DNA from: DASRDB01 sp035652815
GTDB taxonomy: Bacteria > Chloroflexota > Ktedonobacteria > Ktedonobacterales > Ktedonobacteraceae
DNA: 64,000 bases
Assembly (NCBI GenBank): GCA_035652815.1
Contig: DASRDB010000011.1
Location: 62,001 to 126,000, forward strand
Direction: 5' to 3'
Below, piece by piece: positions 42,505-51,060 of this stretch; the first letter of the stretch is position 1; each line of letters opens with the position of its first letter. A model generated the notes under the pieces. It was given only the letters and a program-made list of their open reading frames with translations. It was not told where the DNA came from and ran no database searches. A program made the position numbers and the translations under genes.

Positions 42505-43821
42505 TTGCAAACGCTAGAACGTATTCGTACCCTTGAAGTCGCGACACACGCTGGAGAGCGCGTGCGGGTCGCGGGCTGGCTGCACTCGTTGCGCTCGATG
42601 GGTGGCATTCATTTCCTGGTTATTCGCGATGGCTGGGGCCTCGTGCAGGCTGTAGCCGAAAGCGAGGCCGAACTTGCCCCCTTAATGTCCATTTCGGCGG
42701 GACTCGAAAGCGTAATCTCCATCGAGGGAGAGGTTGTGCAGATGCCCCAGGCACCGGGTGGCATTGAATTGCACAACTTACAAATCGAGGTGATTGCGCC
42801 TGTGACAATGGCTCCGGTTGTACCTCTCAACAAGCCGAAGTTGAGCGTGAACATTACCACGTTACTCGACCATGCCGTTGTCACCAACCGCCATCCGGCC
42901 CGGCGCGCCATGCTGCGGCTTGCGGCTGGCGCCATGACGGCTTTTCGTGAAATCCTGCTGGCAAGAGGTTTTACCGAAATTCAGACGCCTAAAATCGTGG
43001 CAGCAGCAACCGAGAGCGGGGCCAATGTCTTCCGGCTGGACTACTTTGGACACCCGGCCTTCCTGGCCCAGAGTCCGCAGTTCTACAAGCAGATGATGGT
43101 AGGCGTCTTCGAGCGCGTTTTTGAGGTGGCCCCGGTCTTTCGCGCTGAGCCGCATGACACCACGCGCCACCTGAACGAGTACGTCAGCCTGGACGTCGAG
43201 ATGGGCTTTATCGAGAACCATTTCACGATTATGGCCCTATTGCGCGATATCGTGGCCCACATTATGGCCTCGCTGAACGAGCATTACGCGGCTGAATTAA
43301 AATTGCTGCGCGTTGAACTGCCGCAGGTGGCAGAAGAAATTCCGCATATTCATTTTGCCGAGGCGCAGGAATACATCTACCGTCGTTATGGCGTAGATGT
43401 GCGAGGCGAACCAGACCTGTCGCCGCAGGACGAGCGCTGGCTTGGCGAATGGGCACGGCGGGAGTTCGGGAGCGATTTTCTCTTCGTCACGGGCTATCCC
43501 ATGCGCAAGCGGCCATTTTATACCCATCCCGACCCGGCGCGGCCCGAGTTCTCCAACTCGTTCGACCTGCTTTTCCGGGGCACCGAGATGGTGACGGGCG
43601 GCCAGCGCCTGCACCGCTACGAGGACTACCTGGCCGCTCTTGAAAAGGCTCAACTGCTGCGTGAGCCATTCGAGAGCTACCTGGAAGCCTTCAAATATGG
43701 CATGCCTCCACATGGCGGCTTCGGCCTCGGCCTGGAACGCCTGCTGATGCAATTGACGGGCGCGCCAAACGTGCGACTCGCGGCCACATTTCCACGCGAC
43801 CTGAACCGTTTGACGCCGTAG
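42505..43821 (+). CDS. aspS: Aspartyl-tRNA synthetase, archaeal/non-discriminating type
   Basis: A 438-residue class IIb synthetase. An OB-fold anticodon domain (GERVRVAGWLHSLRSMGGIH) is followed by the catalytic core: motif 1 around GFTEIQTPKI, AQSPQFYKQMMVG, motif 2 FRAEPHDTTRHLNEYVSLDV and motif 3 GFGLGLERLLMQL. It lacks the long GAD insertion of bacterial AspRS and matches the compact archaeal-type enzyme, often non-discriminating (charging tRNA-Asp and tRNA-Asn with Asp). AAAGGAG at 42491-42497 points to TTG 42505 as start; ATG 42487 is in frame but has no ribosome-binding site. Expression is governed by the T-box and probably the leader ORF. Confidence 0.9.
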   Translation: MQTLERIRTLEVATHAGERVRVAGWLHSLRSMGGIHFLVIRDGWGLVQAVAESEAELAPLMSISAGLESVISIEGEVVQMPQAPGGIELHNLQIEVIAPVTMAPVVPLNKPKLSVNITTLLDHAVVTNRHPARRAMLRLAAGAMTAFREILLARGFTEIQTPKIVAAATESGANVFRLDYFGHPAFLAQSPQFYKQMMVGVFERVFEVAPVFRAEPHDTTRHLNEYVSLDVEMGFIENHFTIMALLRDIVAHIMASLNEHYAAELKLLRVELPQVAEEIPHIHFAEAQEYIYRRYGVDVRGEPDLSPQDERWLGEWARREFGSDFLFVTGYPMRKRPFYTHPDPARPEFSNSFDLLFRGTEMVTGGQRLHRYEDYLAALEKAQLLREPFESYLEAFKYGMPPHGGFGLGLERLLMQLTGAPNVRLAATFPRDLNRLTP

Positions 43822-43880
43822 ATTGACGAAGGGGGCCAGTTATTAACGAGGATGATTAAGTAGCGAGGAATGCTCTGCCC

Positions 43881-44019
43881 TGCCATCCTGAGTACCCATG
43901 TCATTCTGAGTACCTATGTCATTCTGAACGCCTATGTCATCCTGAGCGGAGCGAAGGATCTCCGGTCTGGGCGCGCGAATCGGCGGCGACCGAGATCCTT
44001 CGCTCCGCTCAGGATGACA
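43881..44019. repeat. Family A hairpin with 18-bp tandem head repeats
   Basis: Three 18-base units (43881, 43899, 43917; TGTCATTCTGAGTACCTA type) lead into a fourth that continues as TGTCATCCTGAGCGGAGCG. That arm pairs with 43994-44019. The stem reads GCGGAGCG with CGCTCCGC instead of the usual GCGCAGCG with CGCTGCGC, a compensated change. Confidence 0.87.
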
Positions 44020-44147
44020 GGACTGGAGAGGCTGTGTTTCCTGGTCAACATTCATCAAGAACCAGCCTCCTTGTTTCAATAAAGGCCGCGTGATATGATC
44101 TAGGCCACAAGGAATTTGTAGGATGCGATGATGAATGTGTAAAATTT

Positions 44148-44235
44148 TGTAGGGACGCGCTTCAGCGCGTCCGGCCTGTCATCTCGATTCAGCGTGTCGT
44201 CGGGGCAGCAGGACGCGCTGAAGCGCGTCCCTACA
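44148..44235. repeat. Family C palindrome
   Basis: TGTAGGGACGCGCTTCAGCG pairs with CGCTGAAGCGCGTCCCTACA at the right end (to 44235). Inner bases differ from the 33918 copy (GCGCTTCAGCGC against GCGATTGATCGC), but both arms change together. Confidence 0.85.
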
Positions 44236-44272
44236 AACATATGCTGTGTTTTGTATGCGCGAGGTAATGGGC

Positions 44273-45904
44273 ATGGATTCCCCTCCCGAGGAGCCGCAGG
44301 TAAAGAAAAATCGGCAGGGCCTTATGAGTGGGGCGCAATGGCTAAAGGAGCATGTGCTTGCTGCGCCTGATAGCGCCATTACCAGCCTGGGCGAATTTTT
44401 ACTGCCCGCTCTGTTAGGCGCAATGGAGTCTTGCTGGATTGCGGCGGTCTTAATTGGTCTGGCGGGTACAGGCTTTCTTGGGTTGCACGTGCCCTTGATT
44501 CCCATTTGGGGGCTTTTCCTCTACCTGGTTGGCTCGCAGGCGCTTTTGTATTACCTGGAATTGCGAACAACAGGCAAGGCCGCGCCCGGTAAAGAGGAAA
44601 GCGAAACTACAGTAGATGCGCGCCTGTTTTTTGTGCTGACAGGAGTGATGTGCCTTTTGCTCGTCTGGCTACAGATATACAGTTCGACGGCGTTTTTGCT
44701 TAATCCCCGTTGGGTTGGCTCGCTTATAAGCGATATCCTGTTCCTAAATATCCACTTTTACCAGATACTCGGCATTATCGTCTTCTCGTTCTTTTTGTGC
44801 TGGCGCGGCCTTCAGCTTGCCAGCCGCAGAATCGAACCATCATCTGTCTTTCGCGTGTTATGCATTGGACTTGGCGTGATAATTGCCGTGATTCTACTGC
44901 GCGCCGAGCTTGAAAGCGCGGGAGCCGTATTTCATGATGACATATTTTTGCTGCTGCTCATACCGGTCTTTTTGTTGTTGGCCCTGGCGGCGCACGCGCT
45001 GGCGCGTATCGCTTTCGTTCGCAGGACGCACCCTATAGGTCTGCAGGGCAGCGTGATTGCGCAGGAGCGAGCTGTTATTGGGGTCATCGGTTCGATTGGT
45101 ATTGTTTTGCTGCTGCTGAGTCTTGTTGTAGGTTTATTTGCCAGCCCCGCCTTTCTGAGAGATGTTTTGCACGCGCTCACGCCTATATTTGCAGGAATTG
45201 GAGTTGCCTACAACTGGCTGGTGGGAGTTCTTGCCGCTATCATCACTATTCTTGGGACGCCGATTTACTGGCTGCTCTCGCTTTTCACCCATCTCTTCCC
45301 GCCAAAGGCATCTTCTTCGCAGTCCAATACCACGCGCAATCAACCTCATCCAAAATTGCCATCCAATTCCACAACTCCGCTTTTCCTGATTGCAATCATC
45401 AAAATCGTGCTGCCTGTTTTGATAGTATCACTCGTTGTCTATCTTGCCTGGCGTTCTATGAAAAGACGGCGCAAAGTCCGCGCACGTGTGCGCCCTCATA
45501 GCGGAGATATACACGAAAGCCTTTTCTCCTGGTCGCTCTTCTGGACGCAGTTAAAGGCCTTACTGGCAGCCCTTTTAGGACGTTTCTTCCGCCGCAAAGA
45601 GGAGAATATCGCCGGACAAGTGGCAGTCGAACCAATTGTTGGTTCGCCTGCCATGCGCACCATTCGTGAGATATACCGCGCCTTCCTGAAGAAAGCCGCC
45701 TCGCGTGGCTATGCGCGCAGGAAATACGAGACCCCCGAGGAGTTTCGCCAGCGCCTCGATGAGAAAGTACCTGTAGTTGAACCGCAATTAGCGAGCATAA
45801 CCGAGGCGTATACGATTACACGCTATAGTGGGGATAATCTGGATGAGGATGAGGTGGAGAAGGTCAAAGGGGTGTGGGGAGAATTGGAGCGTAAGTGGGT
45901 ATAA
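44273..45904 (+). CDS. DUF4129-domain polytopic membrane protein
   Basis: A protein of about 543 residues with eight or more hydrophobic segments in the first 380 residues, a Pro/Ser/Asn linker (KASSSQSNTTRNQPHPKLPS), another helix, then a C-terminal DUF4129 domain (MRTIREIYRAFLKKAASRGY, YETPEEFRQRLDEKV). DUF4129 is common at the C-terminus of transglutaminase-linked or envelope proteins in this phylum; here no transglutaminase core is seen. The start is unsure: ATG 44273 has GAGG eight bases upstream, while ATG 44246, 44255 and 44267 are in frame. Function unknown. Confidence 0.78.
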   Translation: MDSPPEEPQVKKNRQGLMSGAQWLKEHVLAAPDSAITSLGEFLLPALLGAMESCWIAAVLIGLAGTGFLGLHVPLIPIWGLFLYLVGSQALLYYLELRTTGKAAPGKEESETTVDARLFFVLTGVMCLLLVWLQIYSSTAFLLNPRWVGSLISDILFLNIHFYQILGIIVFSFFLCWRGLQLASRRIEPSSVFRVLCIGLGVIIAVILLRAELESAGAVFHDDIFLLLLIPVFLLLALAAHALARIAFVRRTHPIGLQGSVIAQERAVIGVIGSIGIVLLLLSLVVGLFASPAFLRDVLHALTPIFAGIGVAYNWLVGVLAAIITILGTPIYWLLSLFTHLFPPKASSSQSNTTRNQPHPKLPSNSTTPLFLIAIIKIVLPVLIVSLVVYLAWRSMKRRRKVRARVRPHSGDIHESLFSWSLFWTQLKALLAALLGRFFRRKEENIAGQVAVEPIVGSPAMRTIREIYRAFLKKAASRGYARRKYETPEEFRQRLDEKVPVVEPQLASITEAYTITRYSGDNLDEDEVEKVKGVWGELERKWV

Positions 45905-45978
45905 ATGATAATTTGCTTTCTCAAGAGGTGAGCAAGTTAGATAGGTTTGTATTGCTGAGTTAGAACAGCATAAATTCT

Positions 45979-46008
45979 TTGACTGATCTTTTAAGAAACT
46001 GATATACT
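45979..46008 (+). promoter_or_regulatory. Promoter of the AAA ATPase/nuclease module
   Basis: TTGACT (45979-45984), an 18-base spacer ending TGA, and TATACT (46003-46008): near consensus with an extended -10, 44 bases before ATG 46053. Confidence 0.72.
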
Positions 46009-46052
46009 AATTTAGGAATATTGGAAGAGAGGGTATCAGGGAGCTTTCTTTG

Positions 46053-47504
46053 ATGAAAATAACTTTTCATAACCTGGGCGCACTTAAAGAGGCTGAAATC
46101 GACCAAAGACCGCTAACCGTTTTTGTCGGCCCCAACAATGCTGGAAAAACCTGGGCCGCCTATGCTATTGCTGGTATTTTTGGTCCCTGGGGCTATACAA
46201 CATACTCTCATGCTTATGTACAGGGTGAATTACAAGAAACCTACCCGACTTTAGATAATTTTGTTGAGCAGGTCATAAAAACAGGTAGTGGAACCTTTGA
46301 TCTGGTTCAGTTTACAACCGATTATGCAGAAAAATATTTCAATAGCGTTGCTCATTTTGTTCAGGCATGGATGGCTGAGTATATGAGTACCGATTTAGTC
46401 TCATTTGAAAATCTGGACGTATCAATCGATTTATCAACTGACAAAGCAAACATTATAAAGCAGATCATAAATTTTTCCACAAGTGGCGCTATTTCAGGCG
46501 CAAAAGACAAAACCGAACTTACTTACCGTAAAGCACGGGGAAAAAAAGAATTTTTAGCTTATAATTCTTTTCAGAATATTTCTTCCGATGAAATGACTTT
46601 TGAAGAACAAAGCATAGAGCCACTTCCTCCAGAAATCCAGAAAGAATTTCTAATCAAGGCGGTTCTGCGTCTACTTCATAGGTCTGTCTATCCTTTTGTG
46701 CGTATTTTTCCTACTGAAAGAACAACTTTTATTGCTCATCCTTATCAAATTATTAAAATCGAACAAAAGGAAGAGGCAGATCAAAATCAAGCTTTACAGC
46801 AGAGAAAATATAAGAGCATTCTTGGTCCGCTTGGCTATTTTTTTGCCATGATGCAGAGTACTTATGAAATTGAGACTTCAGACAGGATACAGAGAGCGAG
46901 AGAAGCCAGGAACAATCAAAAGATCAGGGAGTATATAGCTCTTGCCGACCTTCTAGAAGAAATTCTAGGCGGTAAAGTACAGTACTCAGGCCCATCTTTA
47001 ATATCTCAACCGATACAATATCCAGCACAAGATGTAATGTTCCAACCAATAGAAGGTGGTAAGCTTGAAATCTCCATTGCATCTTCAATGGTAAAGGAGC
47101 TTTCCCCGCTGTTATTTTACCTGCGTTATCTCGCGAAGCCGGGCGAGTTAATCATTATAGATGAGCCTGAGATGAACCTTCATCCTGAAGCGCAGGTTAA
47201 GATAATAGAGTTTCTTGCGTTGTTGGTGAATGCAGGTTTATATGTTCTTATCACCACTCATAGCCCCTATATCGTGGATCATCTTACGAATCTCATAAAA
47301 GCAAGCGAGGTTGAAGATAAAGAACGTGTTCGGGATCAATTCTTTTTGAAACGTACTGATGCTTTCATCTCTAAAGAGAAGGTCATGGTCTATCTGTTTG
47401 AGCAAGGTCAGGCGCAAAAAGCAATAGACGAAGAAGGTGTCATAGAACTGAATTCTTTTGGTAAGATATCCGACCGCATTTCGGAGATTTATTTTACCCT
47501 CTAA
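46053..47504 (+). CDS. OLD/ABC-type AAA ATPase (AAA_15/AAA_21-like), putative defence component
   Basis: A 483-residue SMC/ABC-like ATPase. Walker A is VFVGPNNAGKTWAAYAIAG (about 26-44); the C-terminal part has LEISIASSMVKELSPLLFYL (signature-like, serine-rich), Walker B ELIIIDEPEMNLHPEAQVKI and the H-loop VLITTHSPYIVDHLTNLI. This arrangement is that of stand-alone ATPases paired with effectors in phage-defence modules (OLD, PARIS AriA, Septu PtuA and similar). No TOPRIM domain follows. ATG 46053 has GGGAG nine bases upstream. The gene is AT-rich compared with neighbours and has a different codon style, a sign of transfer. A likely effector gene follows at 47543. Confidence 0.82.
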   Translation: MKITFHNLGALKEAEIDQRPLTVFVGPNNAGKTWAAYAIAGIFGPWGYTTYSHAYVQGELQETYPTLDNFVEQVIKTGSGTFDLVQFTTDYAEKYFNSVAHFVQAWMAEYMSTDLVSFENLDVSIDLSTDKANIIKQIINFSTSGAISGAKDKTELTYRKARGKKEFLAYNSFQNISSDEMTFEEQSIEPLPPEIQKEFLIKAVLRLLHRSVYPFVRIFPTERTTFIAHPYQIIKIEQKEEADQNQALQQRKYKSILGPLGYFFAMMQSTYEIETSDRIQRAREARNNQKIREYIALADLLEEILGGKVQYSGPSLISQPIQYPAQDVMFQPIEGGKLEISIASSMVKELSPLLFYLRYLAKPGELIIIDEPEMNLHPEAQVKIIEFLALLVNAGLYVLITTHSPYIVDHLTNLIKASEVEDKERVRDQFFLKRTDAFISKEKVMVYLFEQGQAQKAIDEEGVIELNSFGKISDRISEIYFTL

Positions 47505-47542
47505 TAAATAAGATAAAAACGTGGTTAGGAGTGAGTAGATAG

Positions 47543-48069
47543 ATGTCTTCTAAGCCTCTTCATGCCTTTCTTGTCACCCGTCTGCACGATTGCCTTGAAT
47601 CAGGTACAAGCGCAAGCGAAAAGGGATTAAAAGTTAGCACAGAGAAACTTGCGGGGGAAACAATTCTCTTCTTTCACACCGATTGTAACGAAGGACGGCA
47701 CTGCTTACAGATAACAGATCAAAAAATATAAAGGTCTGTGATTATATTATTTACTACTCAAAAGAGATCAAACAGAGCGAAATTGTTTGTTTTTTAGAAT
47801 TGAAAGGCACAAATCTAGAAGATGCGGCAAAACAAGTCACTGAAACGCATAAGCATTTAAAAATAATACTGAGTACAGAAATCTCCAGTGAGCATTATGA
47901 GAAGATCACGTGGAGAATTTGTATTTGTTTGCGAAGCCATGCTCCGAGTGTTAATCAGCGTATTCGCGAAGAGTTAAAACGTCAATATGGCAGCGAAAAT
48001 GTTGAGATTAAGCATGGAGTTCCACGCCATAATATAGGCCCATTTTTGCGACGAGAACCGGATAAGTAA
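47543..48069 (+). pseudogene. PD-(D/E)XK-like partner of the ATPase, frame broken at an A6 run
   Basis: Frame 1 opens at ATG 47543 (MSSKPLHAFLVTRLHDCLES) and ends at TAA 47729-47731. The frame one base back continues without a break to 48069: NIKVCDYIIYYSKEI, IVCFLELKGTNLEDAAKQ, ending PFLRREPDK. Joined by a -1 shift at AAAAAA (47721-47726), it gives about 175 residues with an Asp ... Glu-Leu-Lys pattern (CDYII ... FLELKG) like a PD-(D/E)XK nuclease core. A seventh A would restore the frame. It may be a decayed gene, a sequencing error or programmed frameshifting. It lies 38 bases after the ATPase gene and shares its AT-richness. Confidence 0.68.
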
Positions 48070-48119
48070 GCCTGTTAAGTGCTAATAATGCCCTATCATA
48101 TTTCTCAATGTGTCTGAAC

Positions 48120-49286
48120 TTAATCGAACACTTGCCCCGCCACCACTTTATATCTATGCGCCTTCTCCAATATCTCCTCTGGAAAGCCTGAAAAATCTGT
48201 CGTCGTCATCAGCACTTGCTCGTGTTCGAGAACCATGCGCAGGACGTAGCCGCGCCGGGCGATGTCGAGTTCGCTGAAGACGTCGTCGAGGAGCAGCAGA
48301 GGTTCCTGGCCGGTGCTGTCGCGCATGTAGGCGAGTTCGGCCAGTTTGGTGGAGAGGGCGGCTGTGCGCTGCTGGCCTCGCGAGCCGTAGGTGAGCATGT
48401 TGACGTCGTTGACCAGGAATTCCAGGTCGTCGCGGTGGGGGCCGAGCAGGCAGACGCCCTGGTAGATTTCTTTGCGGCGCGCCTCTTTGAGTTGCAGGCG
48501 GAAGCCTTCGAGGGCTTCGAGCGTGTTCCAGTTGGGGTCGAAATAGAAGGACGGGCGATAGGCGATCTGCAAGCGTTCTCGCCCGCCGCTGATGGTGTCC
48601 TGCAGGCGGTCTACGTGCTGGTTGAGGGCCTGCACCATGCGCTGGCGCTCGAAGACGATGATGTTGGCCCATTCGGTGAGCCTGTCGTCGAGATAGTCGA
48701 GCATGCGCGGGTCTTCCTGGTTTTCGCGGATGCGTTTTAGGAGGGCGGAGCGTTGCGTGACGACTTTGCGATACTTCTGTAAGGCGATGCAGTACTGGGG
48801 TCGCACCTGGCAGAGGGCACGATCCAGGAAACGCCGCCGGTCCTCGGGTGCGCCATCAACCAGGCGCAAATCGGCGGGGGCAAAGAGGACGACCGTTACC
48901 TGCCCTACGAGATCTGCCGCTTTTTTGGGCACACCGTTGATTTTGATGCGCTTGCGCTGCCCGTTGGCCTGGGGAATGGCGGGAGATGTGCCGTTGCTGC
49001 TTGCTGGCAGAGGATCGATAATGACGATCTCGATTTTTACTTCGTCCTCGCTTCGCTCGACGCGGGCGTTGACGCGGGCAATGTGGTCTGGCGCATCCCA
49101 ATTGACGACTTCGCGGTCGGATGTAGCATGAAAAGAATTGGATGTGGCGAGCATAGCCACAGCCTCAAGTAAATTTGTCTTGCCCTGCGCGTTCTCTCCA
49201 TGAAAGAGGTACAGGCCGCGCCCCAGGGTAAGCGAAAGCTGCGAAAAATTGCGAAAGTCGTGCAACGAGAGGTGAGAAAGGTACAT
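48120..49286 (-). CDS. recF: DNA replication and repair protein RecF
   Basis: A 388-residue SMC-like ATPase that loads RecA at gaps. Walker A is FHGENAQGKTNLLEAVAML, preceded by the RecF N-terminus YLSHLSLHDFRNFSQLSLTL; the signature region is YGSRGQQRTAALSTKLAELA and Walker B is PLLLLDDVFSELDIARRGYV. The long coiled insertion is normal. It lies 73 bases downstream of dnaN on the minus strand, the classical dnaN-recF pairing, though dnaA is not in this window. No good ribosome-binding site precedes ATG 49286. Confidence 0.94.
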   Translation of the reverse strand: MYLSHLSLHDFRNFSQLSLTLGRGLYLFHGENAQGKTNLLEAVAMLATSNSFHATSDREVVNWDAPDHIARVNARVERSEDEVKIEIVIIDPLPASSNGTSPAIPQANGQRKRIKINGVPKKAADLVGQVTVVLFAPADLRLVDGAPEDRRRFLDRALCQVRPQYCIALQKYRKVVTQRSALLKRIRENQEDPRMLDYLDDRLTEWANIIVFERQRMVQALNQHVDRLQDTISGGRERLQIAYRPSFYFDPNWNTLEALEGFRLQLKEARRKEIYQGVCLLGPHRDDLEFLVNDVNMLTYGSRGQQRTAALSTKLAELAYMRDSTGQEPLLLLDDVFSELDIARRGYVLRMVLEHEQVLMTTTDFSGFPEEILEKAHRYKVVAGQVFD

Positions 49287-49359
49287 GTATCTCTAGATGT
49301 TTGAAGGGACACCCTAAACCCCGGCGGGGAGCGGCAAGCCCCCCGCGTTTTCATGCATA

Positions 49360-50499
49360 TTAACGATTGATATGCATGGGCATGATGACATACGTATAGT
49401 TATCCGAGCCGACCGGGCGAATGACGCCGGGCTTGGTTGCGGCTGTTGCCTCGACGGCCACTTCCGGTGTGCCGATGACCGCCAGCACGTCGGCCAGGTA
49501 TTTGACGTTAAAGATGATCTGCAATTCGGGACCATCTACAGCGGCATTGATGGTGCTGGTGTTATCGCCCAGGTCTTCGGCGGTCGCCTCGACGATCAGC
49601 GCGCCCGGCTCCAGGCCATCGTTCCCGCCCTGCACAATCTTCAGGCGGGTGATGTTGGAGCTATCGCGAGCAAAGAGCGAGGCCGATTTGATGGCGGCGG
49701 CAAACTCTTTGGTTTCGACCACGGCCCGCGTCCCATATTCTTTCGGAATGATCTGGCGAAAGTTGGGGAACGAACCTTCGATCAGGCGCGAAACCAGGTC
49801 CAGGTTAGGCGTGTGGAACAGCACCTGGCTGCGGTTGGGCGTGACAATCATCTCTACGGTTCCATCGCCCGGCAGGATGCGCGACAGTTCGACCAGGGTG
49901 CGCGCCGGAATAAGGATGTCGCCGCGTGGGTGATCGTCGCCGGGCAACTCTGCCTCACGGACGGCCAGCCGGAAGGCATCGGCGGCGGCGAAGGTGATCT
50001 TCTCGTCGCTGACCTGCACCAGCACGCCGGTCAGAACGGGGCGCGAGTCGTCGTCGGCAGCAGCGAAGGCCACCTGGTCGATAATCTCTTTGAGCTGCGC
50101 GGCATCAAGCTGTACCGGTGGCTCTCCACCCTCGGCGCTGGGAATCAAGGGGAACTCGGAAGCGTCCAGGCCTTTGATATTGGCGCTGCTGCGCTGCCCT
50201 TTCACGCTCATCAGGTTCGTCTCTTCCGCAACCGAAATATCAACTGAACCCTGGGAGAGCGTGCCTACGAAGTCGGTGAGCAATTTCGCGGGAACGGTTG
50301 TGGTTCCCTCTTCTTCAATCTGCGCGTCCACCCAGCAGTTGATGCCAATCTCCAGGTTGGTTGCCGAAAGCTTCAGGCGGCCATGATCGGTTGCCAGCAA
50401 AATATTGGATAAGATCGGAAGCGTGCTGCGGCTGGATACCGCATGGCTTACCGCCGAAAGCCCCCGGCTCAGGTCTTGCTGCTTACATGTAATTTTCAC
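49360..50499 (-). CDS. dnaN: DNA polymerase III beta sliding clamp
   Basis: A 379-residue beta clamp with the usual three domains. It starts VKITCKQQDLSRGLSAVSHA at GTG 50497-50499, nine bases after GGAGG; an upstream in-frame ATG at 50529 lacks a ribosome-binding site. Conserved marks include LPILSNILLATDHGRLKLSA, DASEFPLIP and the C-terminal YVIMPMHINR (family consensus Y-x-V-M-P-M-R/H-x). A near-consensus promoter lies 45-73 bases upstream. dnaA is not adjacent, and no DnaA boxes were found in the region upstream. Confidence 0.95.
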   Translation of the reverse strand: MKITCKQQDLSRGLSAVSHAVSSRSTLPILSNILLATDHGRLKLSATNLEIGINCWVDAQIEEEGTTTVPAKLLTDFVGTLSQGSVDISVAEETNLMSVKGQRSSANIKGLDASEFPLIPSAEGGEPPVQLDAAQLKEIIDQVAFAAADDDSRPVLTGVLVQVSDEKITFAAADAFRLAVREAELPGDDHPRGDILIPARTLVELSRILPGDGTVEMIVTPNRSQVLFHTPNLDLVSRLIEGSFPNFRQIIPKEYGTRAVVETKEFAAAIKSASLFARDSSNITRLKIVQGGNDGLEPGALIVEATAEDLGDNTSTINAAVDGPELQIIFNVKYLADVLAVIGTPEVAVEATAATKPGVIRPVGSDNYTYVIMPMHINR

Positions 50500-50543
50500 A
50501 GTGATCGTCCTCCAAAACACACCAGACATTAAAGGTCACGTTC

Positions 50544-50572
50544 AGTATACAGGATTTCCGAGAAACTGTAAA
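50544..50572 (-). promoter_or_regulatory. Promoter of dnaN-recF
   Basis: On the minus strand TTTACA (50572-50567), a 17-base spacer and TATACT (50549-50544). Confidence 0.7.
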
Positions 50573-50756
50573 CCAGGTTAAAAACGCCTTCGAGTGGCTT
50601 CTTGCCTTATTTCATCACATATAGTGTTTTAACCGGAAGAGTACAGTCGTGCTACCTATATTATAGAACTGCCACCAGCATTTTTTTCTGGATTTGTATC
50701 ATCCCCACCTTACTATTCTCCGCGACTATCCTCAATGTGGTGATTTTTGATAATGA

Positions 50757-50947
50757 ACTTTGATGAAATACTCGCCCCCTGTCATCCTGAACGCAGCGCG
50801 CCCCTGTCATCCTGAACGCAGCGCGCCCCTGTCATCCTGAGCGCAGCGAAGGATCTCCGGCCTCGGCGCGCGAATCGTCGGGCCACTAAAGATCCTTCGC
50901 TGCGCTCAGGATGACAGGCCTGGAGATCGCTCTTTATTTATCAAAAT
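50757..50947. repeat. MITE-like unit containing a family A hairpin and 25-bp tandem repeats
   Basis: Outer ends ATAATGAACTTTGATGAAAT (left) and TTATTTATCAAAATTCATTA (right) form an imperfect terminal inverted repeat. Inside, CCCCTGTCATCCTGAACGCA with GCGCG repeats at 50776 and 50801, then a third copy at 50826 becomes the left arm of the family A hairpin, whose right arm ends at about 50918. No coding capacity. Confidence 0.72.
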
Positions 50948-51060
50948 TCATTATCCAAAAAATGATAGCCAAAAGATAGGTTTCTGAAATGGTAGAAGCG
51001 CATTTTTTGTCGCACTATTAAAACGAGGGAATTATACATAGCGAATCGTGAGGTGTAGCT

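Noticed and set aside
43881..44019. Possible CRISPR array
   Set aside because: Copies are adjacent 18-base units without spacers and end in a hairpin found elsewhere; no cas genes are present.
48703..50247. Plus-strand frames of 140-290 codons over recF and dnaN
   Set aside because: They are antisense shadows of dnaN and recF, which are certain.
50530..51060. Possible replication origin upstream of dnaN
   Set aside because: No DnaA boxes or AT-rich repeat cluster was seen; the region is filled by a promoter and a hairpin unit.
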